A DNA stretch of 64,000 bases from Clostridiales bacterium (GCA_004558115.1 SFDT01000003.1:1-64000), one strand, 5' to 3'; numbered from the stretch's first letter, positions 16,522-24,933 are shown. Translations and numbers: made by a program. The notes: generated by a model from the letters alone, not told the origin.

Positions 16522-16656
16522 ATGAGCAGGCAGCAGAAAAAAGACAGCCTGGCCGGAGGACTTGCCATCCTGGCGGCGGTGGGCTGCCTTTGCTGGAAGG
16601 GCTTGAAGCGGGTGGACGCCCGCTTGCAGGCGGAGGCCAAGCGGAAAAGAAAATAA
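16522..16656 (+). CDS. Small hypothetical membrane-anchored protein, 44 aa
   Basis: The frame encodes 44 residues beginning MSRQQKKDSLAGGLAILAAVG and ending in a basic tail (AEAKRKRK). A short hydrophobic stretch at about residues 10-25 could anchor it in the membrane. A purine-rich site (GGGAGAGGGAGG) precedes the ATG, and a terminator lies just after the stop, so it fits the end of the regulator/GNAT operon. Nothing in it reveals a function. Confidence 0.5.
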   Translation: MSRQQKKDSLAGGLAILAAVGCLCWKGLKRVDARLQAEAKRKRK

Positions 16657-16662
16657 ATGAAG

Positions 16663-16687
16663 AAAGTCCCCGGCCGGGGACTTTTTT
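16663..16687. terminator. Bidirectional terminator between the small ORF and bioY
   Basis: A 22-bp perfect palindrome (AAAGTCCCCGG and its complement) ends in a run of T on the plus strand, with A-rich sequence on the left. Confidence 0.8.
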
Positions 16688-17253
16688 CATTTCAGGAATT
16701 TTTTCACCCGGCGGCTCAGGATCACCGCCAGGGCCAGCTTGGCAAGGTCGGGAATGATGTAGGGGAACACGCACCAGCCCAGGGCGGTCATCAATCCGAT
16801 GGGGCCCACGTTTCTGGCGTAGACCACCAGGAACCAGGCGGTTCCAAAGGCGTAGCACACCGCCAGGCCCAGCACGCAGGCGGCAATGACCACCGGCAGG
16901 GAATCGCCGCATTTCGCCGTCACCAGCCAGTACAGCAGCGCCGCGGCCACAAAGCCGATGATGTAGCCGCCGGTGGTGTCCAGCAGGACCCCGATGCCGC
17001 CCCGAAAGCCGGAGAACACCGGTATGCCCACGGCGCCCAGCAGCAGATAGACCAGCATGGCGTACAGCCCCCGCCGGCCGCCCAGGACCGTCAGGGCCAT
17101 GAACATGGCAAAGGTCTGCATGGTGAACTGCACCAGGGGCTTAGGCAGGGGAATGGTGATCCAGGCGCATACGGCCATCAGCACGGCGAACAGTGCGATA
17201 TAAGCAAGGTCCAGCGTCCGGAACCGGGGCGCGGCGGTTTGCGAAGTTGTCAT
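16687..17253 (-). CDS. bioY: Biotin transporter S component BioY
   Basis: This 188-residue membrane protein has five to six hydrophobic helices and the BioY motifs (FTMQTFAMFMALTVLGGRRG, GGIGVLLDTTGGYIIGF). It binds biotin as the substrate-capture component of an energy-coupling-factor transporter. No ATPase or EcfT gene is nearby, so it probably uses a shared module encoded elsewhere. A BirA-type operator overlaps its promoter, implying repression when biotin is plentiful. Confidence 0.95.
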   Translation of the reverse strand: MTTSQTAAPRFRTLDLAYIALFAVLMAVCAWITIPLPKPLVQFTMQTFAMFMALTVLGGRRGLYAMLVYLLLGAVGIPVFSGFRGGIGVLLDTTGGYIIGFVAAALLYWLVTAKCGDSLPVVIAACVLGLAVCYAFGTAWFLVVYARNVGPIGLMTALGWCVFPYIIPDLAKLALAVILSRRVKKFLK

Positions 17254-17282
17254 GTAAGAGCCCTCCTTTGACTTCTGCTATC

Positions 17283-17311
17283 AGCATATACGGAGTTGTC
17301 AAAATTGTCAA
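17283..17311 (-). promoter_or_regulatory. Promoter of bioY
   Basis: On the minus strand, TTGACA (17311-17306), a 17-bp spacer and TATGCT (17288-17283). The -35 box lies inside the left arm of the BirA operator. Confidence 0.65.
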
Positions 17312-17336
17312 CCGTTAAAATAAACAAGGTTAACAA
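17305..17336. promoter_or_regulatory. BirA operator
   Basis: TTGTCAACC (17305-17313) and GGTTAACAA (17328-17336) are inverted with one mismatch and a 14-bp spacer. This matches the known half-site and spacing of biotin protein ligase repressors. It covers the bioY -35 box. Confidence 0.85.
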
Positions 17337-17350
17337 TTAAAGAAAAGAAA

Positions 17351-17373
17351 ACCGGGAGGCATTGCCTCCCGGT
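17351..17373 (-). terminator. Terminator of the uracil-DNA glycosylase gene
   Basis: ACCGGGAGGC and GCCTCCCGGT pair around ATT. On the minus strand the stem is followed by TTTTCTTTTC. Confidence 0.8.
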
Positions 17374-17379
17374 AATTTT

Positions 17380-17952
17380 TCAAATGTCCGTATGGGGGCA
17401 TAGCTCCCGGACCTTGGCCTGGATGGACTTCAGGTCCTGGAAGGTCTCCGGCCGCTTGGATACGTCCCGCAGCAGGGCGGAGGGGTGGTAGATGGCGGTC
17501 ATCTGCACGCCGCTGCGCTCAAACCACTGGCCGTGCTCGGCGGTGATGCGGAAATCCTCCTTGATGATGACCTTGGCGGCGATGCGGCCCAGGCAGATGA
17601 TGACCTTGGGGCGCAGCAGCGCCGTCTGCCGCCGGAGCCAGCCGATGCAGGCGTCCTGCTCCACGTTCAGCGGGTCCCGGTTGTTGGGGGGACGGCATTT
17701 GACGATGTTGGCAATGTAGACCTTGGTGCGGTCCAGGCCGATGATCTCCAGCATATCGTCCAATAGCTGGCCGGCCCGGCCCACAAAGGGCACGCCCTGC
17801 TCGTCCTCATGCTGGCCGGGGCCTTCGCCCACCAGCAGGACCTCCGCGTTCCGGTTTCCCACGCCGAATACCACGTGGGTCCGGGTGTCCGCCAGGGCGC
17901 AGGCGCGGCACTGCATACACGCGCTCTCCAGCGCCTCCCAGTTGTCCGCCAT
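17380..17952 (-). CDS. Uracil-DNA glycosylase, type 4 (iron-sulfur)
   Basis: This 190-residue protein removes uracil from deaminated DNA. Four cluster cysteines are visible: C13 and C16 in CMQCRAC, plus those in VKCRPP and EQDACIGWL. The active-site motif GEGPGQHEDEQGVPFVGRAG and the late IYHPSALLR motif define the family 4 enzyme. Start 17952 follows GGAAGGAGG on the minus strand; the longer upstream frame has no support. It appears to be a single-gene unit with its own promoter and terminator. Confidence 0.94.
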   Translation of the reverse strand: MADNWEALESACMQCRACALADTRTHVVFGVGNRNAEVLLVGEGPGQHEDEQGVPFVGRAGQLLDDMLEIIGLDRTKVYIANIVKCRPPNNRDPLNVEQDACIGWLRRQTALLRPKVIICLGRIAAKVIIKEDFRITAEHGQWFERSGVQMTAIYHPSALLRDVSKRPETFQDLKSIQAKVRELCPHTDI

Positions 17953-17977
17953 AGACCCACCTCCTTCCATGAAAACC

Positions 17978-18006
17978 ACTATACCATAAAACCCCTTCCG
18001 GCGCAA
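17978..18006 (-). promoter_or_regulatory. Promoter of the uracil-DNA glycosylase gene
   Basis: On the minus strand, TTGCGC (18006-18001), a 17-bp spacer and TATAGT (17983-17978). Confidence 0.7.
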
Positions 18007-18056
18007 TGCGGGATGAAGCCGGAAAAACCGGAAATACTGGGGAAGGGGGGATGGGG

Positions 18057-18560
18057 ATGATACTCTGGCGGTTTTGGCTGTACAGCTTTTTGGGATATCT
18101 TCTGGAAAAGGCCTTTGCGGCGGCCACCGCTTCGCCCCATCAGACCCGCAAGTGCTTTTTGCTGCTGCCGCTGTGCCCTGTGTACGGATTGGCGGTGCTG
18201 GCGGTGCTGGCGCTGCCGCCCACACTGCGGGACGGCTTTTGGCGGCTGGCTTTTTGGGGCGGCGCCGCCGCCACCGCCGTGGAGTACGCCGTCCATTGGC
18301 TGTACGAGCGGGGCCTGGGGGTGCAGTTCTGGGATTACAGCGCCCTGCCCGGCAATGTCCGGGGCCGGGTATGCCTGCCGTTTTCCATCATCTGGGGCCT
18401 GCTGCTGGCGGCGGGGCTCCCTTGGGCGGAGGAAAACCTGGTGCCGCTGCTGGAGCGGGTGCCGCCCCTGGTCACTTACGGCCTGCTGCTGGTGTTCACG
18501 GCGGACGCCGTGTGCTCCGTCCGGTTTTTGCAGGTGACCCGGGATGTGGATGCCCTTTGA
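18057..18560 (+). CDS. Putative ABC-transporter permease-like membrane protein (CmpB/type IV family)
   Basis: This 167-residue protein has four predicted membrane helices and resembles the short putative ABC-transporter type IV family: the opening WLYSFLGYLLEKAF, then CPVYGLAVLAVL, VEYAVHWLYERGLGVQFWDYS and the VCLPFSIIWG motif. No partner ATPase is adjacent, and a transport role for this family has not been shown to my knowledge. ATG 18057 is better spaced from GGAAGGGGGG than ATG 18051. The gene is convergent with the hydrolase at 18564, only 3 bp apart. Confidence 0.75.
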   Translation: MILWRFWLYSFLGYLLEKAFAAATASPHQTRKCFLLLPLCPVYGLAVLAVLALPPTLRDGFWRLAFWGGAAATAVEYAVHWLYERGLGVQFWDYSALPGNVRGRVCLPFSIIWGLLLAAGLPWAEENLVPLLERVPPLVTYGLLLVFTADAVCSVRFLQVTRDVDAL

Positions 18561-18563
18561 TCG

Positions 18564-19508
18564 TCAGACGGCGGCCGGAGCGGGGAGCAGCCGCTCCAGC
18601 CACTGGCAGATGTCTTCGTATATGGCTTCACGGCAGTCCTCGTTGAGGATCTCATGCCGCAGGCCGGGGTAGAGCTTCATGGACACGTGCCGCATCCCCG
18701 CTTTTTGAAAGCTGCGGCAGGCCCGCCGGACGCCCCGGCCGAACTCTCCCACCGGGTCCATGGAGCCGGAGAGAAAATACACAGGGGTATTGGCGTTCAT
18801 TTTGCGGATGTTCCCCGGCCAGGTGATGAAGGCGATGCCGGAGAGCATCTCCCGGAACAGTCCCATGGAGGGGTTTTCCCCGCACAGGGGGTCTGACAGG
18901 TAGGCGTCCACATTGGCCTGGCTGACGCTGATCCAGTCAAAGGCGGTGCGGTTGGGGGCAAAGGCGCGGTTGTAGGTGCCGAAGGACAGCTTCGTCACGG
19001 CGTCGCTGGGGCAGGTCTCGCCCACCCTGCGGATCTCCCGGCGCACAAACAGCTGTCCGGCGGTCACAACAGCGGAGGGCATGTGGCCGGTGCCCATGAT
19101 GACGGCGCCGTCCACGGTGCCGGGATAGCGGATGAGATAGGTGCGGGCCAGAAAGGAGCCCATGGAATGGCCCAGCAGGAAATAAGGCACGCCGGGGAAG
19201 CGCTTCCCCGCCAGACACCGGCGGGTATACAGGTCCTCCACCACCCAGTCCCAGCTGCCCTTGGGGCCAAAATACAGCCGGGGGGCGCCCTCAGCCACGG
19301 AGGCGCCGTGGCCCAGGTGGTCGTGACCCACCACGACGAAGCCCCGCTCCGTCAGGTAGGCGGCGAAGGGCTCGTATCGAAGAATGTGCTCCGCCACACC
19401 GTGGGAGATCTGCAGGACCGCCCGCACCGGTCCCTCCGGCAGCCACTCCACTGCGTGGATGGGGGTCCTGCCGTCGGCGGAGAGAAAGGTGAATTCGCTG
19501 CGCACCAT
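18564..19508 (-). CDS. Alpha/beta hydrolase, monoacylglycerol lipase/lysophospholipase-like
   Basis: This 314-residue hydrolase has the oxyanion-side motif ISHGVAEH, the GHDHLGHG motif typical of monoacylglycerol lipases, the nucleophile elbow GHSMGS, a late Asp (SGSMDPVGEFG) and a catalytic His in YPGLRHEILNE. It has no signal peptide, so it probably acts on lysophospholipids or monoglycerides from inside the cell. The glycerol kinase gene is divergent from it, which would fit lipid breakdown feeding glycerol metabolism, but that link is inference. Confidence 0.9.
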   Translation of the reverse strand: MVRSEFTFLSADGRTPIHAVEWLPEGPVRAVLQISHGVAEHILRYEPFAAYLTERGFVVVGHDHLGHGASVAEGAPRLYFGPKGSWDWVVEDLYTRRCLAGKRFPGVPYFLLGHSMGSFLARTYLIRYPGTVDGAVIMGTGHMPSAVVTAGQLFVRREIRRVGETCPSDAVTKLSFGTYNRAFAPNRTAFDWISVSQANVDAYLSDPLCGENPSMGLFREMLSGIAFITWPGNIRKMNANTPVYFLSGSMDPVGEFGRGVRRACRSFQKAGMRHVSMKLYPGLRHEILNEDCREAIYEDICQWLERLLPAPAAV

Positions 19509-19649
19509 AGAAAACCGTGCCTCCGTGTGATATAATCAAAAACATGAGGCTGGGTTATCCCCGCCTTACAATGAGCACATCATATCACACCCGGCAGCAA
19601 AATACCAGAAAAAAGTGTGCCGGAGGAATACAAGAAAGGGACGTGTCCT

Positions 19650-21161
19650 ATGGAAACCTATGTGATCGCCCTGGACCAGGGCACCACCAGCTCCCGTGCC
19701 ATCCTGTTCAACCGGACGGGAGATATCGTCTCCCGGGCCCAGTATCCCTTCCGCCAGATCTATCCCCAGCCCGGCTGGGTGGAGCACGACCCCATGGAGA
19801 TCTGGGCCACGGAGAAGCGGGCCCTGGCGGAAGCGGTGGACAGCGCCCACATCGACCCCAAGCAGATCGCCGCCATCGGTATTACCAACCAGCGGGAGAC
19901 CACCATATTATGGGATGCCCGGACCGGGGAGCCGGTCCACAACGCCATCGTCTGGCAGTGCCGCCGCACCGCGCCCCTCTGTGACCGGCTGAAGGCCGAC
20001 GGCCTGGGGCCGGTGGTGACGGACAAGACGGGCCTCCTCATCGACGCGTACTTCTCCGGTACGAAGCTCCGCTGGCTGCTGGACAACGTGCCCGGCATTC
20101 GCCGGCGGGCGGAAAACGGAGAACTGCGGGCGGGCACCGTGGACAGCTGGCTCATCTGGAACCTCACCGGCGGCAAGGTCCATGTGACGGACTACTCCAA
20201 CGCCTCCCGCACCATGCTGTTCAACATTCACACCCTCCAGTGGGACCAGGACTTGTGCGGCGCCCTGGATATCCCAATGTCCCTGCTGCCCCAACCCTGC
20301 CCCAACAGCCAGGTGTACGGCACCGTGGCCCACGGCATCCCGGGATTGGAGGCCCTGGCGGGTATCCCCATCTGCGGCAGCGCCGGTGACCAGCCGGCGG
20401 CCTTGTTCGGCCAGGCCTGCTTCCGGCCCGGCCAGGCGAAAAATACATACGGCACCGGCTGCTTCACCCTCATGAACGTGGGGGAGGAGCCGGTGCGGTC
20501 TGGCCACGGCCTGGTGACCTCCGTGGGCTGGTGCCTGGACGGGCGGACCACCTACGCCCTGGAGGGCAGTGTGTTCAACGCCGGCAGCGCCATCCAGTGG
20601 CTGCGGGACGAGCTGGGCCTCATTCAAAACGCCCCGGAATGTGACCGTTTGGCGGAGAGCGTGCCCTCCTCCGGCGGCGTCATCGTGGTGCCGGCCTTCA
20701 CGGGACTGGGCGCCCCCTACTGGGATATGTATGCCCGGGGAGCCATCCTGGGGCTGACCCGGGGCTCCACGAAGGCCCACATCGCCCGGGCGGTGCTGGA
20801 TTCCATCGCCTTCCAGGTGACGGATCTGGTCCGGGCCATGAACGAGGACGCCCCCTGCCCCATCACCACGCTGCGGGTGGACGGCGGCGCCTCCGTCAGC
20901 AATATCATGATGCAGACCCAGGCGGATCTGCTGCGGCTGCCGGTGGACCGGCCCGCCCAGGTGGAGACCACCGCCTTCGGCGCGGCGGCCCTGGCGGGGC
21001 TGGCCGCCGGCGTGTGGAGCGGCACGGAGGAGCTGGAGACCCTCCGCCGCAGCCAGTTTGTGTTCCGGCCCCAGCGGGACGCGGCGGCCTGCCAGGCCGA
21101 TTACGCACAATGGAAGCGGGCAGTGTCCCGCACCTGCGGATGGATTGAAAACGAAGTGTAA
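19650..21161 (+). CDS. glpK: Glycerol kinase
   Basis: This 503-residue FGGY kinase phosphorylates glycerol to glycerol 3-phosphate. It begins [20 protein letters not shown] with the ATP-binding loop, has the [13 protein letters not shown] motif and the late [21 protein letters not shown] signature (split here) and ends normally. ATG 19650 follows AAGAAAGGGA. No glycerol facilitator or glycerol 3-phosphate dehydrogenase lies next to it. The conserved histidine phosphorylated by the PTS in Gram-positive GlpK was not checked by alignment. Confidence 0.97.
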   Translation: METYVIALDQGTTSSRAILFNRTGDIVSRAQYPFRQIYPQPGWVEHDPMEIWATEKRALAEAVDSAHIDPKQIAAIGITNQRETTILWDARTGEPVHNAIVWQCRRTAPLCDRLKADGLGPVVTDKTGLLIDAYFSGTKLRWLLDNVPGIRRRAENGELRAGTVDSWLIWNLTGGKVHVTDYSNASRTMLFNIHTLQWDQDLCGALDIPMSLLPQPCPNSQVYGTVAHGIPGLEALAGIPICGSAGDQPAALFGQACFRPGQAKNTYGTGCFTLMNVGEEPVRSGHGLVTSVGWCLDGRTTYALEGSVFNAGSAIQWLRDELGLIQNAPECDRLAESVPSSGGVIVVPAFTGLGAPYWDMYARGAILGLTRGSTKAHIARAVLDSIAFQVTDLVRAMNEDAPCPITTLRVDGGASVSNIMMQTQADLLRLPVDRPAQVETTAFGAAALAGLAAGVWSGTEELETLRRSQFVFRPQRDAAACQADYAQWKRAVSRTCGWIENEV

Positions 21162-21178
21162 ACATCGCTTGAAATTTA

Positions 21179-21207
21179 TTGCGCTTTCCCGGAAAGTGGG
21201 GTATACT
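21179..21207 (+). promoter_or_regulatory. Sigma-A promoter of the zinc-ribbon protein gene
   Basis: TTGCGC (21179-21184), a 17-bp spacer and TATACT (21202-21207), 70 bp before the start codon. Confidence 0.7.
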
Positions 21208-21277
21208 GACCACAACCGGGAAAACTGGAAGGAAACGGAATCCCATCCTGCGCGATGAAACGAAAGGAGTTTTTGAT

Positions 21278-21655
21278 ATGGCTTTTTTTGATGAACTGAC
21301 CAAGAAGGCAAAGGACGTGGCCAACCTGGCCGCTGACAAGGCGAAAGACGCCGCCGAGCTGACGAAGATCAGCGTTGCCATCGCCGGCGAGCAGAAGGAG
21401 ATCGACAAGAATTACCGCACCATTGGCGAGTGGTTCGTCAATGAGTACGAGGGCGAGATCCCCGATGCCGTCCGTGACCTGGTGGAGGCTGTCAACGCCG
21501 GCAAGGCCAAGATCGCCGAGCTGGAGGCCAGCAAGCCCGTCAAGGAGGAAGCACCCGAGGCGGAGGAGCCTGTTCCCGCCGGCAAGAAGTGCCCCATCTG
21601 CGGCGCCGAGTCCGACAGCAAGTTCTGCCCCCAGTGCGGCGCGCCCATGGAATAA
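21278..21655 (+). CDS. Zinc-ribbon domain protein with coiled-coil N-terminus
   Basis: The 125-residue protein starts at the ATG after AAAGGAG. Residues 1-80 form a charged amphipathic helix (DELTKKAKDVANLAADKAKDA). A Glu/Pro linker follows, then a C-terminal zinc ribbon CPICGAESDSKFCPQCGAP with four cysteines. Such short proteins are frequent in Oscillospiraceae and Lachnospiraceae, with no known role. It has its own promoter and terminator, so it is expressed alone. Confidence 0.8.
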   Translation: MAFFDELTKKAKDVANLAADKAKDAAELTKISVAIAGEQKEIDKNYRTIGEWFVNEYEGEIPDAVRDLVEAVNAGKAKIAELEASKPVKEEAPEAEEPVPAGKKCPICGAESDSKFCPQCGAPME

Positions 21656-21662
21656 GACGCAG

Positions 21663-21694
21663 AACATCCCCGGCCGCGGCCGGGGATGTTTTTT
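21663..21694 (+). terminator. Terminator after the zinc-ribbon gene
   Basis: AACATCCCCGGC pairs with GCCGGGGATGTT around CGCG and is followed by TTTT. Confidence 0.85.
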
Positions 21695-21714
21695 GAAAAA
21701 AGTGGTAAATGCAA

Positions 21715-21743
21715 CGGACAAAACTGGAAGAAACTGCTATAAT
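21715..21743 (+). promoter_or_regulatory. Promoter of the 21775 gene
   Basis: A weak -35 CGGACA (21715-21720), a 17-bp spacer and a perfect TATAAT (21738-21743). Confidence 0.6.
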
Positions 21744-21774
21744 CATGCAAAATTCTTCAAAGGAGGTCCACCAA

Positions 21775-22149
21775 ATGCCGATTTTTCAAATGAAGTCCCA
21801 GTCCGCTTCCTGCACGCTGGAAGGGGCGGAGAACGATTACCGCGCTGCCCGCCGGGTAGCACAGTACCGCGTGGGGGCCCAGGCCGCTTATTTCCCCGCG
21901 TTCCCGGGCACCAAATACCTGCCTTACGCGGCGGTGGACCGGGTCATCAGCAAGAATTCCGCCCTCAGTGTCACGGGCTGCTGCGGCAAGCAGCTGCCGG
22001 TGATCCGGGTCCGGCTGTTTTACGACGGGGAGTTTTACCAGGAGTTCGTCTTTGAAAAGCAGAAGCAGGCGGACGTGCTGCTGGACGCCGTGGCCGCGGC
22101 CCGGCCGGGATTGCCCCTGGTGCGGGACACCACGCCCTTCGGTGCGTAA
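21775..22149 (+). CDS. Hypothetical protein, possible PH-like fold
   Basis: The 124-residue protein starts at an ATG with a full AAAGGAGGT site. It has alternating beta-type segments (YRVGAQAAYFPAF, VIRVRLFYDGEFYQEFVF) and ends in a helix (KQADVLLDAVAAARPG), a pattern like bacterial PH-domain proteins. I recognise no signature motif, so this fold guess is weak. It is soluble, has no signal peptide and is transcribed alone between a promoter and a bidirectional terminator. Confidence 0.7.
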   Translation: MPIFQMKSQSASCTLEGAENDYRAARRVAQYRVGAQAAYFPAFPGTKYLPYAAVDRVISKNSALSVTGCCGKQLPVIRVRLFYDGEFYQEFVFEKQKQADVLLDAVAAARPGLPLVRDTTPFGA

Positions 22150-22171
22150 AATCCAACCAAAAGCTGATAAA

Positions 22172-22204
22172 AAACGTGCCGTGAGCTGGTCTCACGGCAC
22201 GTTT
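22172..22204. terminator. Bidirectional terminator between convergent genes
   Basis: A 14-bp perfect stem (AAACGTGCCGTGAG with its complement) closes a CTGGT loop between the stops at 22149 and 22211. Confidence 0.8.
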
Positions 22205-22210
22205 GGCTTT

Positions 22211-22915
22211 TCAGAACTTGTTTTTGATGACCTGCTCATACTGGCCGGTGGCAAGGTCCGTGTAGCGGACAAACAGGGACACCTTGTTGTCCGCGTTCAG
22301 GGCCTCCCACATCTGCTCCGCCAGAGCTTCGGCGCTGGGGGCGTCCAGCACCACCCGCTCCGGCTCCCCTTCAAAGGAGGGCAGGGGAGCGCCGTCGCCC
22401 ATGTAGGTGTGGATGAAGCGGCCCTCGCCGGCAAGAGGGTGGTCGTAGGTGTAGAAGTAGCGGTGGCAGCAGCTGGGGTCGCCGTCGGCGGACTTCAGGA
22501 TGGACAGCTGGAAGCTGCCGTCGGGGCTCACCAGGCCGGAGATGCGGGGGGTGTAGTTGGGGCCGTCCGGCTCAAACTCCCGGCTGTGCAGGGCCTCGGC
22601 AAAGGTGCGGCCCTGAAGCAGATAGTCCCGGATGGTGTCCGTCTGGTCGCCGTTGGTAACGATCAGTCCCTTACCCACCTGGCGGACGGGATGGTAGATG
22701 ATGAGACTGGGGTCCGTCATCTTGGAGGGGTCGTGGGCTTCGGTACGGATGCCGTCTTCGGTGACGGTAAACACCCGGTTCCGGGAGTTTTCGCTGCGGC
22801 CCATGATGAAGTAGGCGGCCACGGCGTACTTGCCGTCGGCGCTGCGGCCCAGGACGATGCCCCGGCCGGGATAGGGATTGCTGCGAAGCTGCTGGGAAAG
22901 ATCCAGTTTGTTCAT
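22211..22915 (-). CDS. IMP cyclohydrolase-like protein (PurO-type family)
   Basis: The 234-residue protein carries NPYPGRGIVLGRSADGKYAVAAYF-type features (given here in part) followed by IMGRSENSRNRVF, and the PRISGLV segment, all typical of the IMP cyclohydrolase family first known from archaeal PurO. That enzyme closes the ring of FAICAR to make IMP in purine synthesis. Whether this copy serves purine synthesis cannot be judged without knowing whether a purH exists elsewhere in the genome. It lies 12 bp downstream of the metallopeptidase gene on the same strand. Confidence 0.75.
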   Translation of the reverse strand: MNKLDLSQQLRSNPYPGRGIVLGRSADGKYAVAAYFIMGRSENSRNRVFTVTEDGIRTEAHDPSKMTDPSLIIYHPVRQVGKGLIVTNGDQTDTIRDYLLQGRTFAEALHSREFEPDGPNYTPRISGLVSPDGSFQLSILKSADGDPSCCHRYFYTYDHPLAGEGRFIHTYMGDGAPLPSFEGEPERVVLDAPSAEALAEQMWEALNADNKVSLFVRYTDLATGQYEQVIKNKF

Positions 22916-22927
22916 GGCGATGGCTCC

Positions 22928-23443
22928 TTATCGTAAAAGTTTCTTGCGTTCCTTGTAGTCGGGGAGATACCGGGCCAGCAGCGCGTAAAAGGCGGGGCCG
23001 TGGTTTTTCTCCCGGATGTGGCACAGCTCGTGGACCACCACCAGGTCAATGGCCGCCTCCGGCTGCCGCATCAAAAAGCAGGAAAAGCACAGGCTGTTTT
23101 TCCCGCTGCAGCTGCCGTAGCGCTTTTGGGCGGCGGTGATCTTGATGCCGGTGGGCTGGACGCCCATGACGGCGGCCCAGTGGGCCACCTTGGGGGGTAG
23201 GACCTCTCTGGCCCGGGCCTTCAGGGCGGCGATGTCCGCCGCCGTGGGGGGCGGAGGCGCCGCGGCGGCCCGCTGCCGCTGCCGCTCCAGGTGGCGGTCG
23301 ATCCAGTCCGCGTGGGCGGCCACGAATTCGTCGATGCGGGCCTGGCTCATCCGCAGGGGGGCGCGAACCAGCACCCGGCAGTCCCGGGTGATCTCCAGCG
23401 CCAGCGTCCGCCGGCGGGAGCGGATCAATTCATATGCACTCAT
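22928..23443 (-). CDS. YgjP-like zinc metallopeptidase (DUF45)
   Basis: The 171-residue protein carries the zinc-binding motif HELCHIREKNHGPAFY, with two metal His and the catalytic Glu in HELCH and a third His in NHGPAF. The RYGSCSGKNSLCFS motif is shared by YgjP/SprT-like proteins. An alanine/proline linker lies near residues 58-68. It has no signal peptide. Its substrate is unknown. It heads a two-gene minus-strand unit with the IMP cyclohydrolase-like gene. Confidence 0.88.
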   Translation of the reverse strand: MSAYELIRSRRRTLALEITRDCRVLVRAPLRMSQARIDEFVAAHADWIDRHLERQRQRAAAAPPPPTAADIAALKARAREVLPPKVAHWAAVMGVQPTGIKITAAQKRYGSCSGKNSLCFSCFLMRQPEAAIDLVVVHELCHIREKNHGPAFYALLARYLPDYKERKKLLR

Positions 23444-23481
23444 GGTAGTACCTTATCACAGAGCGGTTGAAAACACAAGAA

Positions 23482-23512
23482 AAAAGGGAAGCGGCGGACC
23501 CGCTTCCCTTTT
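23482..23512 (-). terminator. Terminator of the HD-domain gene
   Basis: AAAAGGGAAGCGG pairs with CCGCTTCCCTTTT around a 5-nt loop; on the minus strand TTTTCTTG follows. Confidence 0.8.
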
Positions 23513-23523
23513 GTTCATTTTGC

Positions 23524-24108
23524 TCACAGAGCCGCCATGGCGTCGTTGACGCTGTCCTCGCAGGAGCGCATGGCCTGGATGGTCTTGTCCATCAGCTCCT
23601 CCAAGGTCCAGCCCAGCCGCTCCGCGCCGTCCCGGATGACCTCCCGGGAGCAGCCGGCGGCGAACTTCTTGTCCTTGAACTTCTTTTTCAGGGAGCTGAC
23701 CTCCATGTCCTGGCAGCTCTTGCTGGGGCGCATCCGGGCGGCGGCGCCGATGAGGCCCGTCAGCTCGTCGGCGGCAAAGAGGACCTTCTCCATCTCGTGG
23801 ACAGGCTCCACCTCGCAGCAGAGGCCGAAGCCGTGGGAGCAGACGGCGTGGATGAGCTCGTCGGAGCAGCCGATCTCCGCCAGCAGCTCCGGGGCCTTTT
23901 TGCAGTGCTCCTCCGGCCACTTCTCAAAGTCCACGTCGTGGAGCAGGCCCACGGTGGCCCAGAAGTCCGCGTTCTCGCCGTAGCCCAGCTCCTGGGCGTA
24001 CCAGCGCATGGTGCCCTCCACCGTCAATGCGTGCTGGATGTGGAAGGGTTCGGAATTGTATGTTTTCAGCAGCGCCAGGGCCGCTTCTCTCGCAGGACAT
24101 GCTCTCAT
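23524..24108 (-). CDS. HD-superfamily hydrolase
   Basis: This 194-residue protein has the HD-domain pattern: an early His in EPFHIQHALTVEG, the HD pair in GLLHDVDFEKWPEEH and a later His in AVCSHGFG with an Asp in AADELTG. Members hydrolyse phosphate esters, often nucleotides, with a metal. The substrate is unknown. Start 24108 follows AAAGGAG on the minus strand, and the longer frame lacks a site. It has its own promoter and terminator. Confidence 0.85.
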   Translation of the reverse strand: MRACPAREAALALLKTYNSEPFHIQHALTVEGTMRWYAQELGYGENADFWATVGLLHDVDFEKWPEEHCKKAPELLAEIGCSDELIHAVCSHGFGLCCEVEPVHEMEKVLFAADELTGLIGAAARMRPSKSCQDMEVSSLKKKFKDKKFAAGCSREVIRDGAERLGWTLEELMDKTIQAMRSCEDSVNDAMAAL

Positions 24109-24142
24109 GGATGACCGCTCCTTTGTAAATGAAATTGGTGCC

Positions 24143-24171
24143 AGTATACCCGTTTTCTTCCGGCTTTGCAA
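24143..24171 (-). promoter_or_regulatory. Promoter of the HD hydrolase gene
   Basis: On the minus strand, TTGCAA (24171-24166), a 17-bp spacer and TATACT (24148-24143). Confidence 0.75.
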
Positions 24172-24177
24172 GATCGT

Positions 24178-24858
24178 TCAGGGCTCCCGGGGGTCCGGGT
24201 CGCCGTCCAGGGTGATGAAGTAATCGTAATAGGGCAGCAGGAACTCAAAATCCCGCTTCAGATGGTCCACGATCTCCCGGCTGAACAGCTCCTCCGTCAG
24301 CTTGTCCTGGTGGAGGATGGAGAAGGACTTCATCTTGTACCAGGGCTCCAGCAGGGGGGAGGGCGCGGCGGCGCGGGGACGCTTGTAATCCTCCGTCTCC
24401 AGAGTCAGCTCCTGCTGGCCGTTCAGGCGCCGGGTCAGGGCCTCCATGGTTTTGGGGTCCCGGTCGATGCGGGCGCGGAGCTTGGCCATGGTCAGGGGCT
24501 TTGGCATGTAGTAGCCCATGCCGCAGTACCAGCCGTCCGGAGACAGCTCAAACCAGAGGGTGGGGTGGGCCGTCCACTGCTCGGAGGGCTGCTCCACGGA
24601 AAACCACAGGCTTTCCTTATAGGGACCCCGGCTGTGGAGCCGGCGGGCGTCCCGGTAAATGCGGGTGACCTTGGAGATGAGGCCGTAGTCCGGCCGCTTC
24701 TCCCGGATGAAGTCATACAATTCCTCGCCCAGCTCCCGCATGGGCTGGTAAAACTGGGTCAGGTAAATATCCTTGTGGGCCTCGAACCAGGTCCGCTCGT
24801 TGTTGAAGCGGATGCCCCACATGAAGTCCACGGTCTCGTCGGTGAATCCGGTAAACAT
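24178..24858 (-). CDS. DUF2461 domain protein
   Basis: The 226-residue protein matches the DUF2461 family. It has an early NNERTWFEAHKDIYLTQFYQP, the ISKVTRIYRDARRLHSRGPYKES stretch (shown in part) and YCGMGYYMPKP. The family is widespread, soluble and uncharacterised. ATG 24858 follows GGGAGGA on the minus strand. A promoter lies directly upstream and the next gene downstream has its own, so it is a single-gene unit. Confidence 0.88.
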   Translation of the reverse strand: MFTGFTDETVDFMWGIRFNNERTWFEAHKDIYLTQFYQPMRELGEELYDFIREKRPDYGLISKVTRIYRDARRLHSRGPYKESLWFSVEQPSEQWTAHPTLWFELSPDGWYCGMGYYMPKPLTMAKLRARIDRDPKTMEALTRRLNGQQELTLETEDYKRPRAAAPSPLLEPWYKMKSFSILHQDKLTEELFSREIVDHLKRDFEFLLPYYDYFITLDGDPDPREP

Positions 24859-24891
24859 AGCGTCCTCCCGTTGTATTTCAAAATCGGGAAA

Positions 24892-24920
24892 AGTATAGCA
24901 CAAAATGGTTCCCGGGGCAA
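24892..24920 (-). promoter_or_regulatory. Promoter of the DUF2461 gene
   Basis: On the minus strand, TTGCCC (24920-24915), a 17-bp spacer and TATACT (24897-24892). Confidence 0.65.
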
Positions 24921-24933
24921 CGGCACAAAAACG

